Made by a program: the position numbers and the translations under genes. Below the pieces are notes generated by a model that saw only the letters and a list, made by a program, of their open reading frames with translations, had not been told where the DNA came from and did not search any database. Below, in pieces: positions 30,201 through 41,119 of a stretch of 64,000 bases of DNA. Location of the stretch: positions 120,232,001-120,296,000 of the forward strand of contig JAZHRO010000013.1 in assembly GCA_037157565.1 (NCBI GenBank). The letters are read 5' to 3'. This DNA comes from Thalassia testudinum. Its lineage: Eukaryota; Streptophyta; Magnoliopsida; Alismatales; Hydrocharitaceae. Each line of letters begins with the position of its first letter. The stretch's first letter is position 1.

Positions 30201-33035
30201 TCAAGGGGAAAGGAGGATATAAGATGTCTCAGCCAAATCAGTAGAAGTTACATCAATGAACGGCTTGAGTCTCTGACCGTTCACGATGAAAGGTTCAGAA
30301 TCGTGGCTGAGTGGACTGATTTTGATTGCTCCATTTCCAAAAACCTGTCGGACCAAATATGGTCCGACCCACTTAGATCTCAATTTTCCTGGGAAGAGTT
30401 TGAGTCGGGCATCAAAGAGTAGGACCTTTTGACCAGGATGAAAGATCTTTCTCGAGATGTGTTTGTCGTGGAAGGCTTTAACCCGCTCCTTGTAGATTTT
30501 CCAGTTCTCGTACGCGTCTAGGCGTAATTCATCGATCTCGCTGATTTGGAGTTTTCTGTGGGTCCCAGCCTTGGAAAGATCTAGATTACAGTTCCGTACT
30601 GCCCAATAAGCTTTATGCTCCAGTTCTACGGGAAGGTGGCATGCCTTTCCGTACACCAGTCTAAAGGGAGACATGCCCAATTGGGTCTTGTGGGCGGTCC
30701 TATAGGCCCACAATGCTTCCGGAAGTCGGGACGACCAGTCCTTCCTGTCAGGTCGAACAGTGACTTGCAGGATTTTCTTGATCTCCCGATTAGACAGCTC
30801 AGCTAGACCATTAGTTTGGGGGTGGTAAGGAGTAGAGATTCGGTGAGACACCCCGTATTTGGTCATCAGTGACCTAAACTGAGCATTTGTGAAATGGGTC
30901 CCCCCATCAGAGATTATTGCACGAGGAATCCCGAACCTTGAGAAAATGTGTTGATGAATGAATTTGAGAACGATTTTGTGATCACAGGTTCGGGTCGGTA
31001 TGGCTTCGATCCATTTGGACACGTAGTCCACAGCCAACAGAATGTATTCGAAACCATCCGAAACAGGAAAGGGGCCCATAAAATCAATCCCCCAAACATC
31101 AAAGATTTCGCATACTAGAATCGGTTGCATAGGCATCATGTCGCGATGGCTCATGTTGCCCAAAGTCTGGCAACGACTGCATGCCTTGCAGTGACTGTAT
31201 GCGTCTTTAAACAGTGTGGGCCAGTAAAAGCCGCACTGGAGGACTTTTGATGCGATTTTATGCCCGGCAAAATGGCCACCGCATGCCTGGTCATGGCAGA
31301 AAGAGAGGATATTGTTGAATTCCCCCTCCGGGACACATCTCCGGATGATCTGATCGGCACCTATGCGGAAGAGGTACGGGTCTTCCCAAATGTAATACTT
31401 GGCATCGGAGCGTAATTTGTCTTTCTTGGCCTTCGGCCAATCGGACGGGATCTGATGAGATGCCAAGTAATTTACTATATTAGCAAACCATGGAAGGCTA
31501 GTACCAATAGTCAGCAGGTGCTCATCGGGAAAATGCTCAGTGATGAGTCCGGAAGGGTCAATTATTTCAGAAGGAAGACGGGACAAGTGATCAGCTACCA
31601 CGTTTTGCTTTCCCGCTTTGTCGCGAATCTCAAGGTGAAATTCTTGCAACAGCAAGATCCATCGGATTAATCGAGGTTTCGCGTCCTTCTTTGCAAGGAG
31701 ATGCCTTACAACTGTGTGATCCGAGTATATGATGACACGGGAACCCAGAAGGTACGATCTGAACTTTTCTAGGGCAAATACTACAGCTAGCAGCTCTTTC
31801 TCAGTAATCGTATAGTTACGCTGAGCCTCATCGAGTGTTTTGCTGGAGTAGTAAATGACCACAGGTTTCTTGTCAATTTTCTGTCCCAAAACCGCTCCTA
31901 CAGCGAAGTCGGATGTATCACACATGATCTCAAAGGGTTGAGACCAATCAGGGGACTGTAGGATCGGGGCTTGGGTGACTCGGTCACGCAGGATTTCAAA
32001 TGCTTGAGTGCATTCCTTGGAAATTTCGAAGGGAACATCCTTGGAGAGAAGTGTGGTCAGGGGGCGTGCGATTTTTGAAAAATCAGGGATAAATCGTCGA
32101 TAAAAACCGACATGCCCTAAAAAGGATCGGATGTCCCTGATCGAGCTAGGCATAGGAAGGTGAGAGATCAGATTAACCTTAGCTCGATCCACTTGGATAC
32201 CTTTCTCTGAAATTGAGTGTCCCAGGACAATTCCCTCAGGCACCATGAAATGGCTCTTTTCCCAGGAAAGAACCAAATTCACATCGATGCACCGCCTGAG
32301 TATCTGGACCAAGTGTTGGAGGCAATCGTCGAATGATGCTCCGAAAATTGAAAAGTCATCCATGAAGACTTCCAGATAATCACCTACCATATCTGAGAAT
32401 ATGGCAAGCATGCATCGCTGAAAAGTAGCGGGTGCATTGCAAAGACCGAAAGGCATCCTTCGGAAAGCGTATGTTCCGAAGGGGCAGGTGAACGTGGTCA
32501 TTTCTTGGTCCTCAGGATGGATTGCCACCTGGTTATAACAGGAGTACCCGTCAAGAAAGCAGAAGAACCTATTTCCCGCTAGTTTTTCGAGAATTTGATC
32601 AATGAAGGGTAGTGGGAAATGATCCTTCTTCGTGGAGGAATTGAGTCGACGGTAATCTATACAGACTCTCCACGAGTTGGCTAATCGGGTAGGAATGATT
32701 TCTCCGGTCTCAGTCGTTATAGTGGTGAGTCCTGCCTTCTTGGGCACGACCTGAATTGGGCTCACCCAACGACTATCGGAGATCGGGTAGATGATTCCGG
32801 CATCTAACCATTTGATGATCTCCTTTTTCACGACCTCCTGCAGATTGGGGTTTAAGCGTCTCTGCATTTCACGAGAAGGTCGTGTGCCCTCTTCTGAATA
32901 GATATGATGAGTACAATAAGAGGGACTTATTCCAGTCAAATCATCGAGAGTCCATCCGATGGCTCTGCGATGTTGCTGGAGGACAATAATCAGACGGGAT
33001 TCCTGTTCAGGATTGAGGTTGGAATTGATAATCAC
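30201..33035 (-). CDS. C copy 1 pol: RT, RNase H, integrase (944 codons)
   Basis: An intact frame encodes the replication enzymes. RT spans about residues 80-265 with [11 protein letters not shown] and the catalytic FMDD at 224-227. RNase H spans about 365-485 with Asp373 in [20 protein letters not shown] and Asp439 in YSDH. Integrase has the HHCC zinc module (His581, His588, Cys619, Cys622) and a DD35E triad at Asp651, Asp710 and Glu746, with a GPY-like segment WVGPYLV near 889. The frame opens at a GTG overlapping the upstream stop by 4 nt. It is offset by -1 from gag-protease, so expression would require a frameshift or a lost base restored. There are about 13 amino-acid differences from copy 2, none at these catalytic residues. 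Confidence 0.92.
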   Translation of the reverse strand: MIINSNLNPEQESRLIIVLQQHRRAIGWTLDDLTGISPSYCTHHIYSEEGTRPSREMQRRLNPNLQEVVKKEIIKWLDAGIIYPISDSRWVSPIQVVPKKAGLTTITTETGEIIPTRLANSWRVCIDYRRLNSSTKKDHFPLPFIDQILEKLAGNRFFCFLDGYSCYNQVAIHPEDQEMTTFTCPFGTYAFRRMPFGLCNAPATFQRCMLAIFSDMVGDYLEVFMDDFSIFGASFDDCLQHLVQILRRCIDVNLVLSWEKSHFMVPEGIVLGHSISEKGIQVDRAKVNLISHLPMPSSIRDIRSFLGHVGFYRRFIPDFSKIARPLTTLLSKDVPFEISKECTQAFEILRDRVTQAPILQSPDWSQPFEIMCDTSDFAVGAVLGQKIDKKPVVIYYSSKTLDEAQRNYTITEKELLAVVFALEKFRSYLLGSRVIIYSDHTVVRHLLAKKDAKPRLIRWILLLQEFHLEIRDKAGKQNVVADHLSRLPSEIIDPSGLITEHFPDEHLLTIGTSLPWFANIVNYLASHQIPSDWPKAKKDKLRSDAKYYIWEDPYLFRIGADQIIRRCVPEGEFNNILSFCHDQACGGHFAGHKIASKVLQCGFYWPTLFKDAYSHCKACSRCQTLGNMSHRDMMPMQPILVCEIFDVWGIDFMGPFPVSDGFEYILLAVDYVSKWIEAIPTRTCDHKIVLKFIHQHIFSRFGIPRAIISDGGTHFTNAQFRSLMTKYGVSHRISTPYHPQTNGLAELSNREIKKILQVTVRPDRKDWSSRLPEALWAYRTAHKTQLGMSPFRLVYGKACHLPVELEHKAYWAVRNCNLDLSKAGTHRKLQISEIDELRLDAYENWKIYKERVKAFHDKHISRKIFHPGQKVLLFDARLKLFPGKLRSKWVGPYLVRQVFGNGAIKISPLSHDSEPFIVNGQRLKPFIDVTSTDLAETSYILLSP

Positions 33036-35899
33036 AGGAAAGGTCTGATTATACCCAAAAAGACGTATTTCAAGTGAGCAGGAAGGGGTTTCAGTTCGAG
33101 GATGGGGTTTTCAGCAGCAGCGGGTGGTTCAGTATAGATGTGAGGTTCAAGGGTGGGAGTTACTGGGTTGTTCATATCTGGATTCGACTCCTCTGTTTGC
33201 GGGTCAAGATCCTTCTGTGGTTGATGAGGCATAATCGAGTCATTCTGGAGGTGTGATTCATCAACCAAAGTCTTGATGTCACAAATTTGTTCGATGACGC
33301 CGCAATTAATTCCTTGTTGGGCCTTAAATATATCAATTTTTAGTGTTTGATCTCCAAACTTAAGCTCTATTTGGCCCTCCTCACAGCTGATGTTGGCTCT
33401 AGCAGTAGCCAAGAAAGGTCTCCCTAGAATGATTGGTGTATCCCTAGGGTTCTCAGGTGCATCCATATCTAAGACTATAAAGTCCACTGGAAAATTGAAA
33501 TCCTGCACTCTCACGATAACATCCTCGAGAATCCCTTTTGGTGACTTTATAGATCGATCTGCTAGTTGTAATGTCACCTCGGTTGGTTTCAGCTCAGATT
33601 CTTCTAGATGGTCAAGTAAGGATGTGGGTATCAGGTTTATGGATGCACCCAAGTCTAACAATGCTCTATCAAATTGGGTACCACCTATCTTACAGGAAAT
33701 CAGGGGAGTCCCAGGATCTTTTACCTTGGGTGGGAGTCTACTAAGGATTACAGAGCTGGCTTGCTCTGACAGAACAATTGGGCTCCCTCCCTTGGTTCGC
33801 GGCTTACGCTGGGGTGTACATATATTCTTAAGGAATCGTGCGTAAGCTGGTACGTGGCGGATTGCATCCATCAAGGGGATGTTTATGTGGACCTGCTCAA
33901 AGAGCTTGACCAGGTCCTCCTCAGGGGCCACGGGTTTGGTGGTCTTCTTTCCCTTGGTTAGGGCCTCGGGAAACGGGATCTTGGTTGGTTCTTCTAGGAT
34001 AGGTCCAGGTTGTGGATCTGGAACAGCGGTACCTTGGATAACTATCCTAGGGTCATGGTTATCAGGCTTGGAGTGGTTTGGATAATGCGGGTCTTGAGTT
34101 GTTTTACCACTACGTGTTGTTACAGAATTTAATCCGGCCTGATTTTGGTTTGGGTTTGGTAGGAGGGGTGGCTGCTGCTGAAATTCCGCATAAGAAGTTG
34201 AGGCTTCCATCTCGTCTGGAGATGGAGCAGTAGGAGCCTGATAAATCCATTGGGCGTGGCCTAAATTTGGATTCATAACGCGCTTCTGGGTTGGCACGTT
34301 ATTTGGGTTAGGAAGAGGTTGGGAAGGGAGTGTACCTGGTTGGCGAGAATTTGCCAACTGGGCCAGTTGAGTTTTAACTTCTATAAGCTCGTCCTTGTGC
34401 TGTTTTTGAATAGCCGCATTCGTTTTTTGAATGTCAGCCAGAGTCTGAAGGATTAGGGACATTTGATCCTGATTTGGCCCTGATGGATAAGTAGGGTTGG
34501 GCTGAGGCTGAGGCGGCTGGTAGTGACGAGAGGGCTGTGGGCGGGACTGAAAAGATGGTCTTTGGGTTTGGGAATTTCCCGCCCACTGAAAATTGGGATG
34601 GTTTCGCCATCCAGGGTTGTAAGTGTTGGAGAATGGGTCGTTCTGGATGGCGTTGAGGTCCTCGCAGGTCTGAGGAACCTCCTGAGAATCAGGGAAAGGG
34701 GGAATGGAGTTCCCCCAGCTGGTGTAGAAAGGATCGGGTGATCCTCCGATCCAAGAATCAGATGGGGATGGATATGGATCCATCCCAGGGGAAGATCGGT
34801 GGAGGATGTTTTGCACAGTCTCCTGTGTGGAAGGAGGTTGTGCAAAGGAGTTACGCGCGGAGGTGGCTCGCTGCAAGTGCTGAGTCAGCTCATCCACCTT
34901 CTTTTCAATGATTGAGACCTTGTCCAATCGACTGGCCATTAATTCCAGGTCGACTGATGCGGACAGGCCCTGCGTCTCATGTGCTCCCTTAAGATTCGTC
35001 GCTGCGCGGGTATTCGTCCTGTCGAATAATCCCATGGAGTCATTGTTGATGGAGTTCTCGCACATGTTTTCGAGAATCTCCCATACGGTGTCTTCATGTT
35101 GACCCATGATGTTTCCTCCGCAAGTTGCATTGACGTAAAGGCGGATGTCCTCACGGAGTCCCTGGTAAAAAGATTGGACTTGTTCCCATTTAGGAACTCC
35201 GTGATGGGGGCACTTCCTCATGAGATCCTGAAAACGATCCCATGCCTCATGAAGAGGTTCTCCTGATTGTTGAGTGAAGTGTGTAATCTGATGGCGCAAG
35301 GCGTTGGTCCGACCAACGGGGAAAAACTTTTTCAAAAACTCGGATTGAAGTTCTTCCCAAGTGTTGATCGGCCGGGTCTGAGTTTGATACCAATGGGCGG
35401 CCTTGTCCATAAGAGAAAAGGAGAACATCTTCATGAGAAGAATATCCCGATTTTGCGCATCTGATCCAAAAGTGTGGGCCAGATGCTTTAGCTGTTTGAT
35501 GTGCTGGAAGGGATCTTCAGAATTAAGCCCATGGAATTTAGGTATAGCATGAATCATGTTGGGCTTTAATTCGGAATCAGGTCCTCCAGTCGGGATTCTG
35601 ACTCGAGGCTCAATGGCCACCGCAGCAGGATTGTAGTGGTCCCGCATCATAGGACGCTGTGGTGGGTGCACGAAGTTTTGGAAGAGGTCATTGAGTCGCT
35701 GGAGCTGGTGTTCTAGATTATTTTCTTCCTCAACTGGCTGAGCCATGATGGGGGAAGAAGAAGAACTTGGTTCTGAATCAGAAGAGAGAATAATGTGAGG
35801 GTGTTTCTGCACAAACACGGGCGTCGAGGCTTGGCCTTGACGAGAGCGAATTTCTAAAGGAGGTCTTAAGGGTGGTCTTAGAGACCTCCTTCCGTACAT
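33032..35899 (-). CDS. C copy 1 gag and aspartic protease (955 codons)
   Basis: The frame starts at the ATG at 35897-35899. Residues about 110-265 are the retrotransposon gag (capsid) domain, with [39 protein letters not shown] and NATCGGN. A Pro/Gln/Asn-rich linker follows (350-650), with a Lys/Gln helical stretch at about 480-515 and [11 protein letters not shown] at 518-528. The aspartic protease begins around 700 and has its active site in [12 protein letters not shown] (Asp749) and [10 protein letters not shown] near 824. No CCHC zinc knuckle is seen. The frame ends in a TGA right after LKYVFLG, where A's frame runs straight on into RT; C lacks one base here. Confidence 0.92.
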   Translation of the reverse strand: MYGRRSLRPPLRPPLEIRSRQGQASTPVFVQKHPHIILSSDSEPSSSSSPIMAQPVEEENNLEHQLQRLNDLFQNFVHPPQRPMMRDHYNPAAVAIEPRVRIPTGGPDSELKPNMIHAIPKFHGLNSEDPFQHIKQLKHLAHTFGSDAQNRDILLMKMFSFSLMDKAAHWYQTQTRPINTWEELQSEFLKKFFPVGRTNALRHQITHFTQQSGEPLHEAWDRFQDLMRKCPHHGVPKWEQVQSFYQGLREDIRLYVNATCGGNIMGQHEDTVWEILENMCENSINNDSMGLFDRTNTRAATNLKGAHETQGLSASVDLELMASRLDKVSIIEKKVDELTQHLQRATSARNSFAQPPSTQETVQNILHRSSPGMDPYPSPSDSWIGGSPDPFYTSWGNSIPPFPDSQEVPQTCEDLNAIQNDPFSNTYNPGWRNHPNFQWAGNSQTQRPSFQSRPQPSRHYQPPQPQPNPTYPSGPNQDQMSLILQTLADIQKTNAAIQKQHKDELIEVKTQLAQLANSRQPGTLPSQPLPNPNNVPTQKRVMNPNLGHAQWIYQAPTAPSPDEMEASTSYAEFQQQPPLLPNPNQNQAGLNSVTTRSGKTTQDPHYPNHSKPDNHDPRIVIQGTAVPDPQPGPILEEPTKIPFPEALTKGKKTTKPVAPEEDLVKLFEQVHINIPLMDAIRHVPAYARFLKNICTPQRKPRTKGGSPIVLSEQASSVILSRLPPKVKDPGTPLISCKIGGTQFDRALLDLGASINLIPTSLLDHLEESELKPTEVTLQLADRSIKSPKGILEDVIVRVQDFNFPVDFIVLDMDAPENPRDTPIILGRPFLATARANISCEEGQIELKFGDQTLKIDIFKAQQGINCGVIEQICDIKTLVDESHLQNDSIMPHQPQKDLDPQTEESNPDMNNPVTPTLEPHIYTEPPAAAENPILELKPLPAHLKYVFLGIIRPFL

Positions 35900-36817
35900 G
35901 CACTGTTGGAAGAGGTAAGTTTAGAAGGTGCTGGACCCAATCAAGGCACCCAAAAATGTGTTGGGTGACTATAGAGGTGCGGGGCAGATGGACCCCTTGA
36001 TCAGAAAGATCGTCCACCTGAGAATTACCTGGGCAGCCAGAGAGGGAGAGTCCCGCGAAGACCCCTACACGGTAGAGCGTCCCCACGGGTTACAGGGTTT
36101 CCCCCACCCGACCTCTCTTGTCACTGCGGTTCCAGGTAGACCAGAATGGGGATCTTGACCTCTTAAGTCTACTAATTTTAGCTTAAGATCAGGGTGCTTA
36201 AAGTTACACTTGAACTCTTAGGTATTTTGAGTGAGAAAGTGACCTAATTTTAAGGTTGGTTGACCCAAGGAGTCAACTTTACCTCTTGTTCCTTTGAGAG
36301 CTTTTTGGGTCCTTTCTTTTAGGGTTCAAGTGTTTAGAGAGCCAATTGTTTTAGGTTTCCTTTGAATAGGTATTTTCAGACAAGGGCTTGGGCACACTTC
36401 ATTTGGTTTTCTCAATTCTTGCTTAAGGAGTGTGTCTCTAAATCCCTAGTGTTGGATCCTAGGTTGGCTCTACTTGGTCTAGTTAATTCTTTGTTGGGTA
36501 ATTAGGGCTCAAGCAAGAATGTGTTAGCCCTTAAATACCCTTAATAGTGTGCAGGAATAATGAGTTGAAAACATGCAACTTTTATGGTTACTAAGTATGG
36601 AAGACAGGTTAGCCCTATATTGCTTGTTCTTTTCTTTCTCTTTTTTTTTTCTTTAGAGTTTTAGGGGTTAATGGTGAGAGGAAAAATTTGCCTGTCCTCG
36701 GAGTGGTTGTTGTGCGGTTGCTTGTCTTCTTGATTTCCTGTAGTTTTCTGCACAAAAGAGAGGAGATTATCAGAAATTAAAAGAAACAGGAATGTTTACC
36801 TCTAGAATAGCCGTTGC
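35900..36817 (-). other. C copy 1 leader
   Basis: This untranslated leader lies between primer site and gag. No conserved ORF is seen. A T-rich run lies near 36640-36655. Copy 2 equivalent: 46819-47736. Confidence 0.7.
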
Positions 36818-36835
36818 TCCCCGGCAACGGCGCCA
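36818..36835 (-). other. Primer-binding site of C copy 1 (tRNA-Asp)
   Basis: On the minus strand TGGCGCCGTTGCCGGGGA starts 4 nt inside LTR 2 and matches the 3' end of tRNA-Asp. Confidence 0.9.
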
Positions 36836-36839
36836 AAAA

Positions 36840-39577
36840 TGGTGATGACGGCACGACAGCAGGGTTTTATAGCGTCGTAGTATAGCCAGTTGTTGCCATC
36901 ATTTCAACTATATAAATTTTTTACTCGGAAAAGAGTTCCCAAGGTCGAACTCAGGGAGCAAGTTGTATTCTAGAGATATACATGTTTCTTTTACAAAAAT
37001 AAAGAAAGAGAGAGAGAATTTGTTGTCTTCTTTTCTCTTTGTTTCTCCTCGTCTCAGATCTTCTTCTTCTTTGTCTGTAGTGGTGATGTTCTTCTTCTGT
37101 AGTGGTGATGCTCTTCTTCTTCCAGCTGTTCCTGCTCTTCTGTCTTTCTTCAGATCTTCTTCTTTCTTCTTTATTTTCTTCTTTCAGTTCTTCCCTTGTT
37201 CTTTTGTGTTCTCCTCTGCCTCGCCTTCTTCTGTTGTTCTTCAGACCTCCTTCTTTCTTCTTTTCTTTTTCCAGTCAGGACGTCGCCCCTCCTTCTTTCT
37301 TCTTTTCCCTTCAGGACGTCGTCTGATTTCCAAATCAGACGACTTAAACTGCCTGTTGCTACAGTGTCTCCCTCAGCTTCCTTCTTCTTCCGCGGTCCTT
37401 CTTCTTCACCTGTGCCTGCACACTTCAGAGCTTACGTCAGAGGACAAAACCTACTCTACCCTCTCCCCCCCTGCATCTCTCTCTCTCTGAAACCACTCTT
37501 GGGAAAGCTCTCCCAGAGCTGCCGGGTAGTCGGGTACGGGTCAAGTCCGGGTCCAGGCCCACCGGCGTGCGTGGTGGGCGAGGAGTGCAGGTCAGTCTAA
37601 GTCGGGTCGGGTCAGGTCCGCGGGGCGTGAGCACGGACGAGACCGGGTAACCGGGCGGGTGAAGGGGACCTCACCCCGTGTGCTGAGGCAGTAAGGCTAA
37701 TGCACAAAATCAACTTAAACGGTGCAGAGGTTGTGAGGCTTACCGATGTGGGACTAAACGGAGGCCTTTCCTCGCGTGCGCCTGCTGGGAGACCGCGGCC
37801 TAGCTTCTGCAGCTGCGGCTTCGATTTGCGTCGGTTGCTGGCTGGCTACCTTCGCAAGACTCCCCGCAATCTGCAGCAGCTGGAGACCTGGAGTCCTCAA
37901 GCCTGGAGCGCGAGAGAAGCTACTGCAATGTGCGTTAATGGCGGTCGAACCTCAAAACCTGTCGGACACGAATATGGCCTCTCGGCCTGATCAAACCACT
38001 GGGGAACCTTCGCCGTGGCACGGCGAAGGTGTGGAGCTGCGCGGCAAGCCGCAAGGTGGTGTCTGGCGGCAGCCCTAGGTTGGACTGCAACCGGAGGAAT
38101 GGGTTTGTTCGGGGGAGCGTTACAGAGGTGTGGAGTGGCAGTGGAGGGGTGGGGGGTGCTCAGTGTGAAGAGGCGGAGGTTCGGTGAGGGTCGGCGAGGT
38201 GTGTGAGGCTGTGGAGCGATGGGAGCATCTCGCCGGAGGGTGGCCGGAGACGAAGGGGGTGACGATGGTCAGGGTCGGTCGAGGGCTTAATTGGATAAAT
38301 TGAAAGCGGGGAAAGAAAGAGGAGAAGAAGGGGAGTAGTTCTAGCTTACTTGCAGGGACGAAGGGGGAGCAGCAGGGCGACAGTCGTATCGACTGTCGTC
38401 GGAGAAGAAGATGCTCAGGGAAAGGGGCGGCGGCGAGCAGAGAGCCGGAGAGGCGCCAGCTGGGTGCGGCATGGCGCGGGAAGAGCAGGGGAGGAAGTCT
38501 CTGCTGCTGGTAGTGCGGCAGAGCGAAGAGGAGGAGGGGGAGGAACCGCCGGAGCTGGTGAGCGTCTGCCGGAGAGAGAAGAGAGGAAAGTTGGGGGTTT
38601 TCTCCGTCAGATCCGAGCTGCCTCAGTCGGTGGAGCAACGGGGGGTATTTATAGGGATCAAAACAGGGAGGAAGGAGGAGGGAGACGACGTGTCTCCCTC
38701 GCCGGAGGATGGCCGGAAACGAAAACCCATACCGTTCGTGCGTTCGCACGGCCGGTATGGTGGGCTACATCGACCAGGGGGTGTCCCTGCGACGGCTGAC
38801 GACGCAGGGCACCCCCGGTTTACTTGCCAGGCTTCCCCCCTCACCCTGCGCGGCGCCATGCTCCGCGCAAGGTCGCCGAAGCATGGTGCTGGCAGGTTTT
38901 GCAGGGGGGACCTGAATGCGAAGAACGAAGGAGAGTTAGGGGCCAAAATGCGATGGTTCAAAAGTTGAGGCCAAAAAGTAAATATATGAGGACCAAAGCG
39001 TAAAGTCGGTCAAGGAGGTTTCTTCTTAGGCTCAAGTTTTTATACATGATTAATTAGGACCTAAGGAATCTGATGGTGAATTTCATTTCTATATTAAACC
39101 TTCTTTGACCGATAAATTTATGCAAAAACCCAAATTAAGTTATTAATTGGGCATGGTTCTCAATGTAGGTCAAAATGGGTTCTGAAGGCCAAATTGAAGG
39201 TTCTAAACCCTAGAGATTATTTTTCTATGAATTTTAGAGGGTTTATTCTATTTTTACTTTGCCTCGAACCTCGTGAATTGAAGTGGGTTGTTTTAGGGTT
39301 ACAGATTATCATTTAGTTTCTTGGAAGTGCTGTAGCCCTTGCTAGATCATCTCATCCCACTTTTATTCTTATTAAGCTGCTTTGACCTATGTTTGGGCCC
39401 TGAATTACCCTGTATGCAGATTATACTGGTAAAATTGCATTTTTACCCCTTATGACTTATTTTCTTCTCAAACTCAGAATTCTCTGAGTTAAGCCTTTCC
39501 TTAAGATATGTAGGAGCTTTTATCCTTTGTATTAGGTCAAAATGAGCTAGTTATGGCTCATGATGAGGTTCTCATCA
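36840..39577 (-). mobile_element. C LTR 2 (shared middle LTR, chimeric)
   Basis: This 2,738-bp LTR acts as 5' LTR for copy 1 and 3' LTR for copy 2. By eye its left half agrees with LTR 3 and its right half with LTR 1 at most sites where those two differ; the switch is near 38360-38375. It also has private changes, such as a CTT loss near 37110 and GTTCGTGCG near 38735. Confidence 0.9.
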
Positions 39578-41119
39578 TACCCCCATGCCTAGATTTTGCT
39601 AGTCCCTTAGCAAAAACTTAAGGTTTCAACCCTTGTTCTAGACCATGAAGTTTTTAATAGTTTTAGATAAGTGCCTTTTTTATTTGAGCATAGATTAGGT
39701 TAGAATGCTGACCATAGGCCTAAAAGGTACTCTTAGTACCAATCAAGATCCAAATCTGTTTAGCCTTAGCCTCAGTCTTTAGCAAAGGTTTTTAAGGTCC
39801 ACAAGAACTAACCTAAGGTTTATTGGACTTCGTGGTTAAAGCACCCGTGCTTGAAATGATTTTAGCCCTGGCTCAGTTCGCAGTGCGTTTTGTAAGAGAG
39901 AGATAGAAAGTTTTTCTGTTTGGAGAGTTTTCTCTCTCTTTTTGTTTTTAGTTCTAGCCTAGGATTGGCTTTTCAACACGGTCTGTATCAGATTCCTTGT
40001 TCCCATCATCAATCCTCAAGGGTTCCTGGCGATCGACGCTTCGAGATAGCACCGCCCATGGCAACCCCCGGAACCCTGGCTATTGAGATTTCGAGATAAT
40101 CCCATCCATGGTGTTCCGTGGCCGAATCCAGACCCTGGCAATTGACACTTCGAGGTAATGCCATCCATGGAATCTGAACCAGCAGAGTGCTTACATGCCC
40201 CCAGTAGGATATGTAAATATCCTAAGAGACAAGCACCGAGGAGATGATATTTTGTTACGCATCTTCGAGGGGATTTCCCGCCTCTCCGCGCTGGGAACTC
40301 GTCCAAATCAACTTGTGTTGATCGGCCGCTCCTATTCTAGGTGTTCTTTTCAGAATTTTGCGACGCTTCTACGTGATTCTGATTTTTACGCTTACTGAAC
40401 CAGGCTGTGTGTGAGGTTAGGGTGCTTAGGTTACTGAGTCCCGTAAACCAAAAATTAGTTAACGAGGCCGAATACTCCCTAAGCCTTAGACCTAATACTT
40501 CAGCTTTTCATTTTCCTCAACCTCTTGAGGAGTGTCCAGATCTTAATGGGTACTAAGAGTCTATTCAAGAATGCCTAAGGTTTGCATTCTTTACTAATCT
40601 CTTTGTGCACTTTTCTTGAATGAGGTCTAGAACTTAGGTTAATTCCTTAGTTCCTTACTAATGACTATCACTTTTTCTCATAATTTGTGCTCCTTTTTCA
40701 TTTTGTTTCTTTTCTCCTTCACAAAATTTCCTTCTCCTCTTTTCCTCTTATTCTTTTTCGAAAATTTTTTAATTTTTATGGTGTTTTTGGCATATGTGAA
40801 TTTTTTGTTTGAAACCTTTTCTTACAAGTTTTGCACTTTCATACCCCCCCATGCCTAAGATTTGCAATGTCCTCATTGTAACCTAGGGGGTCTTAGTTCA
40901 TTCCTTAAGACAGAAATTTGGATGAGTGGATGGGTCAGGTTGAATTTTTGCGGACGATTTCAAATCCCAGATGCAAGCATCTGAGTTGGGGTCGGCTGTC
41001 TACAAGGGTGAACTTCGAGTGCTAAAAGGTGTCAGAACAAGTTTCAGGTTTTCAAAGAGAATGACGGGCTGCCTCCCGTTAAGCGCTGAGTTTTACGCCA
41101 TCGGCTGGGCGCAATAAGC
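39578..41119 (-). other. C copy 2, 3' untranslated region
   Basis: Same layout as copy 1 shifted by 10,919 bp: polypurine stem-loop 39578-39615, tandem repeats about 40025-40170, internal module 40842-40878 and post-pol hairpin 41064-41079. Confidence 0.8.
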
